Assembly: GCF_018881595.1 (NCBI RefSeq) | Contig: NZ_JACVQA010000006.1 | Coordinates: forward strand, 1 to 64,000 | Direction of reading: 5' to 3' | Length of the DNA stretch: 64,000 nt | From: Polynucleobacter sp. UK-Gri1-W3 | GTDB taxonomy: Bacteria; Pseudomonadota; Gammaproteobacteria; Burkholderiales; Burkholderiaceae | In this document: piece by piece, positions 7,202 to 17,234 of the stretch | Layout of the letters: each line of letters opens with the position of its first letter | How positions within the stretch are numbered: position 1 is the first letter of the stretch | The notes under the pieces: generated by a model | The model's input: the letters and a program-made list of their open reading frames with translations, nothing else | What the model was told of the DNA's origin: nothing | Databases searched by the model: none | Made by a program: the position numbers and the translations under genes

Positions 7202-10063
7202 TTAAGCAAAGAGGCGATGATCACCATCACCAAATAGATTGCTAATGCAACGTCCACACAGTTCAGGGTGATCAGCATTGCTTCCTACATCTTTAGTGTG
7301 ATGCCAGCAGCGGCCACATTTTTTGTATTGGCTGCCACGCACCAAGACTTCCAGTCCCTCATTGTTGAGCTCAATGTTGGCACTAGAGGTAATGGTCACA
7401 AAGCGTAAATCATCTTCCAATGAGTGCAAAATAGCGAAATCAATATCACCCACTTTGATCGTCAATTCTGCTTGCAATGATGAGCCTACATTGCCTGCTG
7501 CACGCTCCACTTCAATTGCTTTAGTCACCTCAGAACGGATTTCACGAATACGATCCCATTTGGCAAGCAATTCATCGGCGTGAGAAATTTGCGGGAACTT
7601 GCCAAACTCTTCCATGAAGATGGATTCTGCAGGATTGCTTCCTGTGCCATGTGGGAAATCTTTCCAAGCTTCTTCAGCCGTGAAGGAGAGGAATGGGGAG
7701 AGCCACTTTAAGAGATTGCGAGTGATGTGAAATAAGGCATTCTGTGCAGCACGGCGATCTGGTGAGTCCGGTGCGCTTGTATAGAGACGGTCCTTGAGAA
7801 TGTCTAAATAGAAGCCACCCAAATCTTCAGAGCAGAAAGTCAACATGCGAGCAACTGCAGGTTGGAATTCATATGCCTTGTAATGGGCCTCAACATCATT
7901 CTGTAATTGATTAGCTAGGGCAACGGCGTAGCGATCGATTTCTAACCACTGATCAGCGGGCATCGTATGTTTGCTAGGATCAAAATCTGACAGGTTGGCT
8001 AATAAGAAGCGCAAAGTATTGCGAATACGGCGATAGCTTTCAGTAACGCGTTTGAGGATCTCATCCGAGATCGTCATTTCTCCAGAGTAGTCGGTTGAAG
8101 CAACCCAAAGGCGAATGATCTCAGCGCCCAGCTTATCTGCTACTTGTTGGGGGGCAATCACATTACCTACGGACTTACTCATCTTGCGGCCTTGGCCATC
8201 GACAGTAAAGCCGTGCGTAAGGAGTGCTTTGTAGGGCGGCTTGCCATCGAGCATAGCGCCAGTGAGCAAGGATGAGTGGAACCAACCGCGGTGTTGGTCG
8301 GAACCTTCTAGATATAAATCAGCTAAACGACCGTTTAGAGTTTCTGCTTCGGCAGTTAACAACTCATCGCGGTGTGAACCGCGAATGACGTGCCAGTGGG
8401 TTGTGCCAGAGTCAAACCACACGTCTAAGGTGTCGCGATTCTTTTCATATTGAGCAGCTTCGTCACCCAGTAATTCGGCAACTTCTAACTTCTGCCAGGC
8501 TTCAATACCCTCTTTTTCTACGCGCTTAGCAATCTCTTCAAGTAGTTCAACAGTGCGTGGATGTGGCTCACCACTTTCTTTGTGAACAAAGAAAGCCATT
8601 GGGACACCCCATTGACGTTGACGTGACAAAGTCCAATCAGGGCGATTGGCAATCATGCTGCTTAAACGTTGTTTGCCCCATGCTGGGAAGAACTCAGTGC
8701 TATCAATCCCTGCTAATGCAGTCTCGCGCAAGCTAGCTTTGCCATCAGATGGTTTTTTATCCATGCTCGCAAACCATTGTGATGTGGCGCGGTAAATAAT
8801 GGGCGACTTATGGCGCCAACAATGCATATAGGAATGGGTATACGTTTTATCGCGTAGGAGGCTACCTGCTTCGCGCATGGCCTCAACAATCTTTGGATTT
8901 GCTTTCCAGATGTATTCGTTGGCAAAAAGTGGCAACCAAGATGCATACACACCATTGCCCATCACTGGGTTCAGAATATCTTTATCGGCAAGCTTGTTGG
9001 CCTTGCAGGACTTAAAGTCTTCCTCGCCATAAGCGGGCGCAGAGTGAACAACACCTGTGCCAGTATCGAGCGTGACGTATTCAGCTGGATAAATTGGTGA
9101 CAGGCGCTTATAGCCCTCGTGCAAGGAAGCTAAGGGGTGCCAGAAGGAAATATTCGCAAGCTGGCTGCCAGTACAGGTTGCAATAACTTTACCTTCAAGA
9201 CCGTAATCTTCTAAGCAAGTATCAACACGATCTTTTGCGAGGATTAATAATTTATCGCCAACATCAACTAGTGCATATGTGAGCTCTGGATTGACATTCA
9301 TTGCCTGGTTTGCAGGAATAGTCCAAGGAGTTGTTGTCCAAATAACGATCTGACCCGGTTTATTTGGCAGCTCTTCAAGACCAAAAGCTTTTGCCAGTTG
9401 TGGGCGTTGTGCATCATCGAAAGCAAAGCCGACGTCAACGGTTGGGTCAGTTTTGTCTTGGTATTCCACTTCAGCTTCAGCGAGTGCAGAGCCGCAATCA
9501 AAACACCAGTTGACTGGTTTTAGGCCGCGGAAGACGTAGCCTTTTTTCCAAATCTTGCCCAGCGCTCGTATTTCATCTGCTTCGTTACGGAAGTTCATGG
9601 TGAGATAGGGGTTATTCCAATCTCCCAGTACGCCTAAACGTTCAAAATCTTTCTTCTGCTTTTCTACCTGGACATGAGCGTAAGCGCGCGCCTTAGATTG
9701 CACTTCAGCAGTCGGTAAATTTTTGCCAAATTCTTTTTCAATCTGAATTTCAATCGGCATGCCATGGCAATCCCAGCCAGGAACATAAACAGAGTCAAAG
9801 CCCATGAGCCAGCGAGACTTCACAATCATGTCTTTCAGAATCTTATTGACTGCATGACCAATATGAATGTCACCATTTGCATAAGGAGGTCCATCATGCA
9901 AGATGAACTTTGGCTGGTTTGCATGCGCTGCACGAATCTTTTCGTAGAGCTTATTTTTTTGCCATCCTGCAACCCACTGAGGCTCACGCTTGGCTAGATC
10001 TCCTCGCATTGGAAATGAAGTATCTAGTAGATTAACGGGATAAGAGTTTTCTTTTTCAGACAT
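7202..10063 (-). CDS. ileS: Isoleucyl-tRNA synthetase
   Basis: IleRS charges tRNA-Ile. The 953-residue protein is a class I synthetase with HIGH at about 67-70 (in GDIHIGHAV), the inserted editing domain, and KMSKS at about 624-628. A C-terminal zinc-binding segment has paired CGRCW and CGRC motifs. The frame is open upstream to 10156 but ATG 10063 ([10 protein letters not shown]) gives the family N-terminus and overlaps the ribF stop by 8 nt. Order ribF-ileS-lspA is classic. One of its substrates, the minor tRNA-Ile with anticodon CAU, is encoded at 59063. Confidence 0.97.
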   Translation of the reverse strand: MSEKENSYPVNLLDTSFPMRGDLAKREPQWVAGWQKNKLYEKIRAAHANQPKFILHDGPPYANGDIHIGHAVNKILKDMIVKSRWLMGFDSVYVPGWDCHGMPIEIQIEKEFGKNLPTAEVQSKARAYAHVQVEKQKKDFERLGVLGDWNNPYLTMNFRNEADEIRALGKIWKKGYVFRGLKPVNWCFDCGSALAEAEVEYQDKTDPTVDVGFAFDDAQRPQLAKAFGLEELPNKPGQIVIWTTTPWTIPANQAMNVNPELTYALVDVGDKLLILAKDRVDTCLEDYGLEGKVIATCTGSQLANISFWHPLASLHEGYKRLSPIYPAEYVTLDTGTGVVHSAPAYGEEDFKSCKANKLADKDILNPVMGNGVYASWLPLFANEYIWKANPKIVEAMREAGSLLRDKTYTHSYMHCWRHKSPIIYRATSQWFASMDKKPSDGKASLRETALAGIDSTEFFPAWGKQRLSSMIANRPDWTLSRQRQWGVPMAFFVHKESGEPHPRTVELLEEIAKRVEKEGIEAWQKLEVAELLGDEAAQYEKNRDTLDVWFDSGTTHWHVIRGSHRDELLTAEAETLNGRLADLYLEGSDQHRGWFHSSLLTGAMLDGKPPYKALLTHGFTVDGQGRKMSKSVGNVIAPQQVADKLGAEIIRLWVASTDYSGEMTISDEILKRVTESYRRIRNTLRFLLANLSDFDPSKHTMPADQWLEIDRYAVALANQLQNDVEAHYKAYEFQPAVARMLTFCSEDLGGFYLDILKDRLYTSAPDSPDRRAAQNALFHITRNLLKWLSPFLSFTAEEAWKDFPHGTGSNPAESIFMEEFGKFPQISHADELLAKWDRIREIRSEVTKAIEVERAAGNVGSSLQAELTIKVGDIDFAILHSLEDDLRFVTITSSANIELNNEGLEVLVRGSQYKKCGRCWHHTKDVGSNADHPELCGRCISNLFGDGDHRLFA

Positions 10064-11006
10064 AAGCTTTTTTCTGGAAATAATTTCTGGCATGCGCTGC
10101 ATCTGCTGCAATCGCTTGTGTAAGGGTTTCGAGGTCTGAGTACTTCGCCTCGTCACGTATTTTTTCTAATAGTTCTACAGTAATAATTTTTCCGTAAACA
10201 TCCGCGTTGTAATCAAAAATATGGGTCTCAAGTAAAACCCTGCCCTCATCTTCTACTGTCGGCCTAACGCCCAAGCTGGCAACTGCTGGAAGAGGTTTCT
10301 CTGCGAGACCTAAAACCTGTGCCGTAAAGATTCCAGTTGTTGCCGGTTTGCGATGATGTAAGTGATTAGCAACTGCTAAATTCAAAGTAGGAAAGCCAAG
10401 CTGACGCCCCAGTTTTTGACCATGAATGACATGACCGGAAATTCCATAAGGACGACCTAATAACTTTTCAGCTAATTCCATATCTCCATTTGCAAGTGCA
10501 GTACGTAATGCTGAGCTGGAGATACGTTCACCATCTTGTTGAATGGTTTGAATGCTGAATACTTCAAAACCATATTTTTCACCAGCAGCTTTTAAGCTAG
10601 CAAAGTTACCTGCACGTTTTGCGCCATAGCAAAAGTCATCGCCAATCAAGAGCCACTTTGCGTTCAGTCTTTTGACAATAATTTCTGAAACAAATTCTTC
10701 GGGAGAAAGTTTGGCAAACGCAGAGTTGAAATGTTCAACAACAACACGATCAATTCCGAGGTTGGAAAGAGCGGCTAATTTATCGCGCAGATTCAAAATG
10801 CGGGGTGGTGCTTGTTCAGGAGAAAAGAATTCCTTTGGATGCGGCTCAAAGGTCATCACGCAGCTGACCAAGTCTCGCTCCTTCGCCCCATCAACGAGTT
10901 CTTTCAGCAGGGCGCGATGACCCCTGTGCACGCCATCGAAATTGCCGATGGTTAAGGCACAAGCTGGTCCTGCAGAAAACTGGGTGGGGCCACGGAATAC
11001 GTTCAC
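10056..11006 (-). CDS. ribF: Bifunctional riboflavin kinase / FAD synthetase
   Basis: RibF phosphorylates riboflavin to FMN and adenylylates FMN to FAD. The 316-residue protein has the nucleotidyltransferase domain with [10 protein letters not shown] (about 22-31) and the [10 protein letters not shown] motif near 160. The kinase domain follows, with [21 protein letters not shown] and the [14 protein letters not shown] segment. It heads the minus-strand run ribF-ileS-lspA-coaBC-dut and overlaps ileS by 8 nt. It faces purN with only about 40 bp between the two start codons, so both promoters must be packed there. No FMN riboswitch is visible. Confidence 0.97.
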   Translation of the reverse strand: MNVFRGPTQFSAGPACALTIGNFDGVHRGHRALLKELVDGAKERDLVSCVMTFEPHPKEFFSPEQAPPRILNLRDKLAALSNLGIDRVVVEHFNSAFAKLSPEEFVSEIIVKRLNAKWLLIGDDFCYGAKRAGNFASLKAAGEKYGFEVFSIQTIQQDGERISSSALRTALANGDMELAEKLLGRPYGISGHVIHGQKLGRQLGFPTLNLAVANHLHHRKPATTGIFTAQVLGLAEKPLPAVASLGVRPTVEDEGRVLLETHIFDYNADVYGKIITVELLEKIRDEAKYSDLETLTQAIAADAAHARNYFQKKAYV

Positions 11007-11045
11007 AAAATCGCTTTCAGGGTAGCCATCAATTATATTGTGGGC

Positions 11046-11675
11046 ATGCCTTCTATCGTCACCTTAATCTCCGGCCGCGGATCTAATTTCGAGGCCATTG
11101 TCAAAACAGCTCAAAAAGAGCAATGGCCAGCTACATTTGCCGGGGTCATAGCGAATCACTCAGCGGCTAAGGGCCTTGATTTTGCTCGCTCGCAGGGTAT
11201 CCCAGCCTTTGCCATTGACCATAAGGCGCATCCGACCCGCGAATCCTTTGATGCCGCTTTAATTGCACAGATTGATGCCTTGGGGGCTGATTTAGTGGTT
11301 CTTGCGGGCTTTATGAGAATTCTGACTCCAGGATTTATTCGTCATTTCGAGGGGCGATTGGTCAATATTCATCCTGCCTTACTGCCTGCCTTCCCTGGTT
11401 TACATACCCATGAACGGGCTTTGGAGGCGGGAGTGAAGGAACATGGCGCCACTGTTCACTTTGTGAATGAGGGTGTGGATGAGGGCCCCATCATCTGTCA
11501 GGCCTCTGTTCCAGTGCTTGATGGCGACGATCCAGACACTCTGGCCGCCCGTGTTTTGTCTGCTGAGCATCAAATTTACCCGCGGGCCGTAAAATGGTTC
11601 CTTGATGGACGATTGCGCATAGAAGGTAATCAAGTGAAGTTACAACCCCCGGAGTCGCAATTTTTTAAATTATGA
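11046..11675 (+). CDS. purN: Phosphoribosylglycinamide formyltransferase (GART)
   Basis: PurN transfers a formyl group from 10-formyl-THF to GAR in purine synthesis. The 209-residue protein begins MPSIVTLISGRGSNFEAI, the phosphate-binding loop. The catalytic Asn-x-His is in NIHPALLPAFPG and the catalytic Asp in VDEGPII. A GTG two codons upstream (11040) is an alternative start. Its stop codon overlaps the start of the next gene (ATGA), so the two are translationally coupled. Confidence 0.97.
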   Translation: MPSIVTLISGRGSNFEAIVKTAQKEQWPATFAGVIANHSAAKGLDFARSQGIPAFAIDHKAHPTRESFDAALIAQIDALGADLVVLAGFMRILTPGFIRHFEGRLVNIHPALLPAFPGLHTHERALEAGVKEHGATVHFVNEGVDEGPIICQASVPVLDGDDPDTLAARVLSAEHQIYPRAVKWFLDGRLRIEGNQVKLQPPESQFFKL

Positions 11676-13231
11676 GTGCAGAACGTCCACCCCGCAGATC
11701 TGGTAGCAGACTAGCCCCCCATAAAAGTTACGCAACGAAATCGAAAGATCCGTTGCGTCGTCCCGAGCGCCGCAATGCCAGCGGTAATCTCATTGCGCCC
11801 GAAGGGCAGAAGAATTTTTCAAACGCCAAAGCATTGCCACAGCATGCGATTCATCTTGAGCGTTTACTTCCAGAATTGCTTAGTTTTGAACAGCCAGCTG
11901 ACCGAGTAGTCAGTCGTTATTTCAGAGAAGAGAAACAACTTGGAAATCGCGATCGTGCTTTGATTGCTGAAAGCGCATTTGCTATTTTACGTCGTAAAAA
12001 TGAGTTCTCCCAATTCGCTTCTAGTGGTGAAGGCTCTCAGGCTAGACGCTTAGCCCTATTGGGTTTGCTGTCTGCTCTGTCTGAAGGCGGGCTAGGTTCT
12101 GCTAATCGTGCTGAGAGCGCAATTGCTGATTTAGCACACGTACTGAAGACGGGAGAATATGAGTGGCTGCAACGTTTTGCAACAGTTGATCCCGCAGCAT
12201 TAAATCCTCTCGTGCGGAACAATTTGCCAGAGTGGTTATGGGATGCATTCGGCAAATATCCTGGTGAGGAATCTCGCGAAGAACTGGCTAAGTCATTAAT
12301 GCATCCAGCGCTTTTAGATTTACGTGCGAACACCATGAAAACCAATCGCGAAGAGTTGCTCGCACAGATGAATGCATTGGGTGGTCGCTACCAAGCAATC
12401 CCAACTCCATACGCGCCTGATGGTGTGCGCATCATGGGTAAGCCAGCTTTACAAAATACTGCAGGCTTTAAAGCGGGCATGTTTGAAGTGCAAGATGAAG
12501 GCAGTCAACTCTTGGCTTACTTGCTCGCACCTAAGCGCGGCGAGATGGTCGTTGACTTTTGCGCTGGTGCCGGCGGTAAGACTTTGGCGATTGGAGCGAT
12601 CATGCGCTCCACAGGGCGTTTATATGCCTTGGATACGTCAGAGCGCCGCTTAGCCAATTTGAAGCCGCGGCAGGCTCGTAGCGGCCTCTCAAATGTCCAT
12701 CCGGTGTGGATTGATAGTGAGAACGACGCCAAGATCAAGCGCTTGGCCGGAAAGATTGATCGTGTTCTGGTAGATGCCCCTTGTAGTGGAATGGGTACTT
12801 TGCGCCGCAATCCAGACTTGAAGTGGCGCCAGACCCCAGAAGGGGTGTTAGAGCTAAATCAAAAGCAAAGAAGCATCTTGGCCTCCGCGGCCCGTCTGTT
12901 AAAGCCAGGCGGACGTTTGGTTTATGCCACCTGCAGCCTATTGCCTCAGGAAAATCAGGCAATTGCCGAGGAATTTTTGGCAAATCACCCGCAATTTGAG
13001 GTTGTTCCAGCCGCAGAAGTTCTTAAGCCATTGTTTCCAAAGGAAAAATTACCTTTAGGATGCAGCCTCGATAATCCTTGGTGGCAGTTATGGCCGCATA
13101 TTCACGGAACAGACGGCTTCTTTGGGGCGGTATTCCAGAAGAAAGTTGCTGCACCAGTTCCCAAGTCTGAAATAGGCGATGAAAAAGAGACTAAGGTCAA
13201 AAACAAGAAGGCGCCTAAAGAACTAAAATAG
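11672..13231 (+). CDS. RsmB/NOP-family RNA (cytosine-C5) methyltransferase
   Basis: This 519-residue SAM-dependent enzyme belongs to the Fmu/Sun (NOL1/NOP2/Sun) group that methylates cytosine C5 in rRNA or tRNA. SAM-binding motif I is DFCAGAGGKTLAIG (about 294), motif IV is DAPCSGMGTLRRNPDLKW (about 367, catalytic Cys region), and motif VI is YATCSLLPQEN (about 418, second Cys). The N-terminus (about 1-60) is basic and disordered-looking, and the C-terminus ends in a Lys-rich tail. Its position after purN, rather than near fmt, suggests it is the second paralogue seen in Burkholderiales, so rsmB is not assigned. The exact target base is unknown. Confidence 0.88.
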   Translation: MSAERPPRRSGSRLAPHKSYATKSKDPLRRPERRNASGNLIAPEGQKNFSNAKALPQHAIHLERLLPELLSFEQPADRVVSRYFREEKQLGNRDRALIAESAFAILRRKNEFSQFASSGEGSQARRLALLGLLSALSEGGLGSANRAESAIADLAHVLKTGEYEWLQRFATVDPAALNPLVRNNLPEWLWDAFGKYPGEESREELAKSLMHPALLDLRANTMKTNREELLAQMNALGGRYQAIPTPYAPDGVRIMGKPALQNTAGFKAGMFEVQDEGSQLLAYLLAPKRGEMVVDFCAGAGGKTLAIGAIMRSTGRLYALDTSERRLANLKPRQARSGLSNVHPVWIDSENDAKIKRLAGKIDRVLVDAPCSGMGTLRRNPDLKWRQTPEGVLELNQKQRSILASAARLLKPGGRLVYATCSLLPQENQAIAEEFLANHPQFEVVPAAEVLKPLFPKEKLPLGCSLDNPWWQLWPHIHGTDGFFGAVFQKKVAAPVPKSEIGDEKETKVKNKKAPKELK

Positions 13232-13259
13232 AGTTTTAGACCTCTTTAGGGATTCCCTT

Positions 13260-14453
13260 TTGAATACAGCTTCAGGTTTTGATTTGTTCCTCCATTGGCT
13301 TGCGAATGGATATTTGGATTGGTCTTGGTGGAAGATTATCGTTTTCACTCTGATAGTCACTCACATCACGATTGCAGCAGTCACTATTTACTTGCACCGC
13401 TGCCAAGCGCATCGTGCTCTAGAACTGCATCCTATCGTCTCTCATTTTTTCCGTTTTTGGCTTTGGCTAACTACAGGCATGGTTACCAAAGAATGGGCTG
13501 CGATTCATCGCAAGCACCATGCTAAATGTGAGACAGTCGACGATCCACATAGCCCACAAGTTTTAGGAATTAATACTGTTCTCTCTCGTGGCGCTGAGCT
13601 CTACAAAAAAGAAGCTGCCAATCAAGAGACTTTAGACAAGTTTGGACATGGCACGCCTGATGACTGGGTTGAGCACAACATCTATTCCAAGTTCTCTTGG
13701 CAGGGAGTTGCCATCATGCTCATCATTGATGTGTTTTTATTTGGTGCAGTTGGTTTAACTGTTTGGGCAGTACAAATGCTGTGGATCCCAATTACTGCTG
13801 CCGGAGTCATTAATGGTATCGGCCACTTTTGGGGTTATCGCAGCTTTGACTGTGAAGATGCCTCCAGAAATATTGTGCCTTGGGGTATTTTGATTGGTGG
13901 CGAAGAATTGCATAACAATCATCACACCTTCGCAACTAGTGCGAAGCTATCTAACAAATGGTACGAGTTTGATATTGGTTGGATGTATATCCAGATCATG
14001 AGCGCTGTTGGTTTAGCTACGGTGAAGAAGACCCCACCCAAGCCAGTATTAAGCGACTTGCGTCCCGCCGATCAAAATACTCTTGAAGCTATCATCGCGA
14101 ACCGCTATGAAATCATGGCGCGTTATAGCAAGACATTGCGCCGCTTCTTCAATAATGAAGTTCAGCACATGCAAGTCTTGGCAGCGCATCTAGGCGATGC
14201 TCGCACTTGGTTGGCTAAAGATGAATCACGCCTGAGTGCAGAAGAGAAGGTGAAGTTAGAAGAACTTATGGCTAGCAATGCGCAGCTACGCAAAATGATT
14301 GAGATGCGCCGTGATCTCCAGGCCATCTGGGGTCGCTCTAGTGCCACCAAAGAGCAATTGCTTTCTCAGTTGCACACTTGGTGTCAGCATGCAGAAGAAA
14401 GTGGCTTATCAAGTCTGCGTGAGTTCTCTTTGCGTCTACGTCGCTACGCTTAA
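13260..14453 (+). CDS. Fatty acid (acyl-CoA type) desaturase
   Basis: This membrane di-iron enzyme introduces a double bond into a saturated acyl chain, adjusting membrane fluidity. The three histidine boxes are present: HRCQAH (46-51), HRKHH (83-87) and HNNHH (about 218-222). Hydrophobic segments lie between them, and the C-terminal 130 residues form a charged, probably helical extension. The only plausible start is TTG at 13260, with AGGG about 9 nt upstream; the next in-frame ATG would delete the first box. Order and spacing of the boxes match the delta-9 acyl-CoA desaturase family; regiospecificity is inferred. The gene has its own terminator. Confidence 0.88.
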   Translation: MNTASGFDLFLHWLANGYLDWSWWKIIVFTLIVTHITIAAVTIYLHRCQAHRALELHPIVSHFFRFWLWLTTGMVTKEWAAIHRKHHAKCETVDDPHSPQVLGINTVLSRGAELYKKEAANQETLDKFGHGTPDDWVEHNIYSKFSWQGVAIMLIIDVFLFGAVGLTVWAVQMLWIPITAAGVINGIGHFWGYRSFDCEDASRNIVPWGILIGGEELHNNHHTFATSAKLSNKWYEFDIGWMYIQIMSAVGLATVKKTPPKPVLSDLRPADQNTLEAIIANRYEIMARYSKTLRRFFNNEVQHMQVLAAHLGDARTWLAKDESRLSAEEKVKLEELMASNAQLRKMIEMRRDLQAIWGRSSATKEQLLSQLHTWCQHAEESGLSSLREFSLRLRRYA

Positions 14454-14470
14454 ATCAATTTCTAGATAAT

Positions 14471-14500
14471 AAAAAACCCGCTGATGTAGCGGGTTTTTTA
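14471..14500. terminator. Bidirectional terminator between the desaturase gene and rpmG
   Basis: The stem CCCGCT (14477-14482) pairs with AGCGGG (14488-14493). Six A precede it and six T follow it, so it serves both the plus-strand desaturase transcript and the minus-strand rpmB-rpmG transcript. Confidence 0.9.
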
Positions 14501-14530
14501 TTTGCTGCCAGTAAGTATTTAATTAATGCC

Positions 14531-14698
14531 TTACTTCAGCTTTGTTTCTTTGTAAGCAACGTGCTTGCGAATAGTAGGATCGAACTTCATGATCTCCATT
14601 TTCTCAGGCTTTGTACGCTTGTTTTTTGAAGTTGTGTAGAAGTGACCAGTACCTGCTGATGACTCTAACTTGATTTTTTCTCTGCCGCCTTTAGCCAT
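14531..14698 (-). CDS. rpmG: 50S ribosomal protein L33
   Basis: A 55-codon frame encodes [20 protein letters not shown] and continues with the L33 pattern ([20 protein letters not shown], then a basic tail [11 protein letters not shown]). L33 binds near the E site of the large subunit. The cysteine pairs of zinc-binding L33 are absent, so this is the zinc-independent form. It sits 11 bp downstream of rpmB on the same strand, the normal rpmBG operon, and ends in a bidirectional terminator. Confidence 0.97.
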   Translation of the reverse strand: MAKGGREKIKLESSAGTGHFYTTSKNKRTKPEKMEIMKFDPTIRKHVAYKETKLK

Positions 14699-14709
14699 TT
14701 ATGCGCTCC

Positions 14710-14943
14710 TTAAATTTCGCCACGTGCACGTAGATCAGACAACACAGCATCGATGCCGTTCTTGTCGATAACGCGCAAACCAGCATTGGTTAAGCGCAAG
14801 CTAATCCAACGGTTTTCAGATTCAACCCAGAAACGACGGTTTTGCAAATTCGGCAAAAAGCGACGCTTCGTTTTATTGTTTGCATGGGATACATTGTTGC
14901 CAACCATCGGCTTCTTCCCAGTGACTTGGCAAACTTTTGCCAT
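14710..14943 (-). CDS. rpmB: 50S ribosomal protein L28
   Basis: The 77-residue protein is full-length L28: [20 protein letters not shown], then [27 protein letters not shown] and the C-terminal [14 protein letters not shown]. The zinc-finger cysteine pairs seen in some L28 proteins are missing. It is the first gene of the rpmB-rpmG pair. The 143 bp upstream to radC hold no gene. Confidence 0.97.
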   Translation of the reverse strand: MAKVCQVTGKKPMVGNNVSHANNKTKRRFLPNLQNRRFWVESENRWISLRLTNAGLRVIDKNGIDAVLSDLRARGEI

Positions 14944-15087
14944 GACATAACTCCATTAATTGCGAAAAAAGAAGATTGTATCAGTCCCAGCCCATTTTGG
15001 GCTAGCCTTAAATAGCTTTCTTGAGGGGGAATTGGAAATAAGGCATGTGCCTAGATACAATTTTGGTTAATAAGTTAGTGATTACTA

Positions 15088-15783
15088 TCATTTATTACCA
15101 TTATCCATAAGGCCAGAATCTAAAAAAGAGAAAAAACCACTGCCACTCACAATGCAATGATCTAGTAGCTGAATATCCACCATTTGTAAGGCGTTTGCCA
15201 ACAGTTTCGTAAGTTCCTGGTCAGCATTGCTAGGTAAAGGATTGCCGCTAGGGTGGTTATGAGCAACGATCAGGGCGCTGGCATTTTTGGCAAGGGCCTC
15301 TTTGAGGATTTCGCGGGGGTAGATGGCTGTTTGGGTGATCGACCCCCTAAACAGCTCATCACATTCGATCAAATGGAGGCGTGAGTCCAGATAGAGGCAT
15401 AGGAATACCTCATGTGGGAGGCGACCTATTTTTGCCTGCAAGAACTCTCTAACGTGGTTGGGTGATGAAAAGATAGGGTCTTGGCTTAGACCGTCTTCAA
15501 GGCTGCGCTTAACAAGTTCATATGCCGCCTGAATTTGTGACCATTTGGAGAGTCCCATGCCGTGTATTCGGGTGAATTCTTCAGGAGAGCTCAGCAATAA
15601 GCGGGGCAAGCTTCCAAAATGGTGCAGTAGATCTTTGGCTAGAGCAACAGCGCTTTTACCCTGTACCCCAACCCGCAAAAAGATGGCCAGTAGTTCAGCA
15701 TCAGAAAGTGATGCAGCACCATTTAAGCGTAGTTTTTCTCGGGGCTGCTCATTTTTGGGCCAAGCTGTAATTGGGGAGTGCAC
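15088..15783 (-). CDS. radC: RadC/JAB-domain protein (UPF0758)
   Basis: The protein has an N-terminal helix-hairpin-helix-like region (with EEFTRIHGMGLSKWSQIQAA) and a C-terminal JAB/MPN metalloprotease-like domain. The metal-binding motif is HNHPSG followed by Asp. It was once linked to DNA repair, but the biochemical role is unsettled. GTG 15783 gives 231 residues, close to the family length of about 225. An upstream in-frame start at 15942 would overlap the divergent FKBP gene by more than 120 bp and is rejected. A 14-nt direct repeat brackets the gene on both sides (15049-15062 and 15795-15808). Confidence 0.9.
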   Translation of the reverse strand: MHSPITAWPKNEQPREKLRLNGAASLSDAELLAIFLRVGVQGKSAVALAKDLLHHFGSLPRLLLSSPEEFTRIHGMGLSKWSQIQAAYELVKRSLEDGLSQDPIFSSPNHVREFLQAKIGRLPHEVFLCLYLDSRLHLIECDELFRGSITQTAIYPREILKEALAKNASALIVAHNHPSGNPLPSNADQELTKLLANALQMVDIQLLDHCIVSGSGFFSFLDSGLMDNGNK

Positions 15784-15813
15784 AGCTAGCGCAGGCCTAG
15801 ATACAATTACCTT

Positions 15814-16260
15814 ATGACTAAGCTTACTGTTTTGCCTAATTCCTTTTTGACACTCAATTACCGGCTCACTTTGCCCAGTGGGGATGATTACATCAATACT
15901 TTTATTGATCGCCCTGCGACGATTTTGATGGGATCTGGACAATTTGCTCCTTGTTTTGAAAATGTCTTGCTTGGTTTAGCTGTTGGTGAGAAAAAAAGTG
16001 CGCTGCTTGCGCCTGAAGAAAGCTTTGGTGAGCGCAAAGAAGATTTAGTGCAATGGGTATCTCTGAAAGCGCTTAAAGAAGGTCGTGATGACGACGTGGA
16101 ATTTAATCCAGGCGATGTCATTGAGTTCAATGCACCGGGCGGCGCTCAATACGCAGGTGTATTGCAATCGATTACTGAAGAAGGGGCTTGGTTTGACTTT
16201 AATCATCCCTTGGCAGGAAGACCAATAAGCTTTGAAGCAGAAATTGTGGCGATTTTGTAA
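15814..16260 (+). CDS. fkpB: FKBP-type peptidyl-prolyl cis-trans isomerase (SlpA/FkpB type)
   Basis: The 148-residue protein is of the SlpA type: short FKBP strands with an inserted chaperone (IF) domain. Seen are LTLPSGDDYINTF near the N-terminus, LMGSGQFAPCFENVLLGLAVGEK, the PEESFGERKEDLVQWV flap and the closing FDFNHPLAGRPISFEAEIV. It speeds proline isomerisation and assists folding in the cytoplasm. ispH follows after 3 bp, the same pair as in E. coli (fkpB-ispH), so they form an operon. TACAAT at 15803-15808 is a likely -10 box just ahead of the start codon. Confidence 0.93.
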   Translation: MTKLTVLPNSFLTLNYRLTLPSGDDYINTFIDRPATILMGSGQFAPCFENVLLGLAVGEKKSALLAPEESFGERKEDLVQWVSLKALKEGRDDDVEFNPGDVIEFNAPGGAQYAGVLQSITEEGAWFDFNHPLAGRPISFEAEIVAIL

Positions 16261-16263
16261 ACT

Positions 16264-17205
16264 ATGAGTGATTTCAATAGCGCAGAAATTTTGATGGCCC
16301 AGCCGCGTGGTTTTTGCGCGGGCGTGGATCGTGCGATCAATATCGTCAATGAAGCACTCAATCGTTTTGGTGCGCCTATATACGTTCGCCATGAAATCGT
16401 TCACAACGCTTACGTTGTGAACGAGTTGCGTGATAAGGGCGCAGTATTCGTAGATGAATTGCATGAAGTTCCTAAGGGCGGCATCGTGGTATTTAGTGCA
16501 CATGGTGTTTCTCAGGAAGTTCGCAAGGATGCAGAAGCTAGAGGGCTGCAGGTGTATGACGCCACATGCCCATTGGTAACTAAAGTTCATCTTGAAGTGG
16601 TGAAAATGTGCAAAGATGGCTTTACGGTATTGATGATTGGTCATCAAGGGCACCCCGAGGTTGAGGGCACTATGGGGCAGGTCAAAGAAGGCATTTTCTT
16701 GATTGAGAAGCTTAGCGATGTGAGCTCTTTGACATTTCCAGCTGATGAAAAGATTGCATTTGTTACCCAGACAACGCTCTCAGTAGATGAGACCAAAGAA
16801 ATTGTTGAAGCGTTAACCAAAAAGTTTCCCAATATTGTTCAGCCTCGAAAACAAGATATTTGTTATGCCACTCAGAATCGTCAAGATGCTGTGAAATTTA
16901 TGGCACCTCAGGTTGAGGTGGTAATTGTGGTGGGAAGTGCGACGAGCTCAAACTCCAATCGTTTGCGTGAACTTTCTGAAAAGCTCGGCGTTCCTTCTTA
17001 CATGGTAGATGCCCCTGAGCAACTCAAGCCAGAATGGTTTGCTGGTAAAAAACGGGTTGGGTTGACTGCGGGTGCATCTGCTCCAGAAAGTCTGGCTCAG
17101 TCTATTGTCAGTCGCATTCAGGAGTTTGGACCAAGAAGCGTACGCGCCCTTGATGGTGTAGTTGAGGACGTTACCTTTTCATTGCCTAAAAATTTAGTTG
17201 ATTGA
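16264..17205 (+). CDS. ispH: 4-hydroxy-3-methylbut-2-enyl diphosphate reductase
   Basis: IspH carries out the last step of the MEP pathway, making IPP and DMAPP from HMBPP with a 4Fe-4S cluster. The three cluster cysteines are visible: GFCAGVDRAI (Cys18), ATCPLVTKVH (about 102) and DICYATQNRQ (about 200). Substrate residues include HEIVHN, SAHGVS, IGHQGHPEVEGTMGQ and SSNSNRL. Length is 313 residues, standard. It follows fkpB with a 3-bp gap. Together with dxs and ispA (47.5-50.4 kb), three steps of isoprenoid synthesis lie in this window. Confidence 0.97.
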   Translation: MSDFNSAEILMAQPRGFCAGVDRAINIVNEALNRFGAPIYVRHEIVHNAYVVNELRDKGAVFVDELHEVPKGGIVVFSAHGVSQEVRKDAEARGLQVYDATCPLVTKVHLEVVKMCKDGFTVLMIGHQGHPEVEGTMGQVKEGIFLIEKLSDVSSLTFPADEKIAFVTQTTLSVDETKEIVEALTKKFPNIVQPRKQDICYATQNRQDAVKFMAPQVEVVIVVGSATSSNSNRLRELSEKLGVPSYMVDAPEQLKPEWFAGKKRVGLTAGASAPESLAQSIVSRIQEFGPRSVRALDGVVEDVTFSLPKNLVD

Positions 17206-17234
17206 AGTATCCATTCATAACAGAGGAGCTACAC

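Noticed and set aside
15784..15942. Longer radC starting at 15942
   Set aside because: It would overlap the divergent fkpB gene by more than 120 bp, while the GTG at 15783 gives the normal family length.
16045..16653. 202-residue minus-strand frame across the fkpB-ispH junction
   Set aside because: It lies opposite two well-supported genes and has no recognisable domain or codon pattern.
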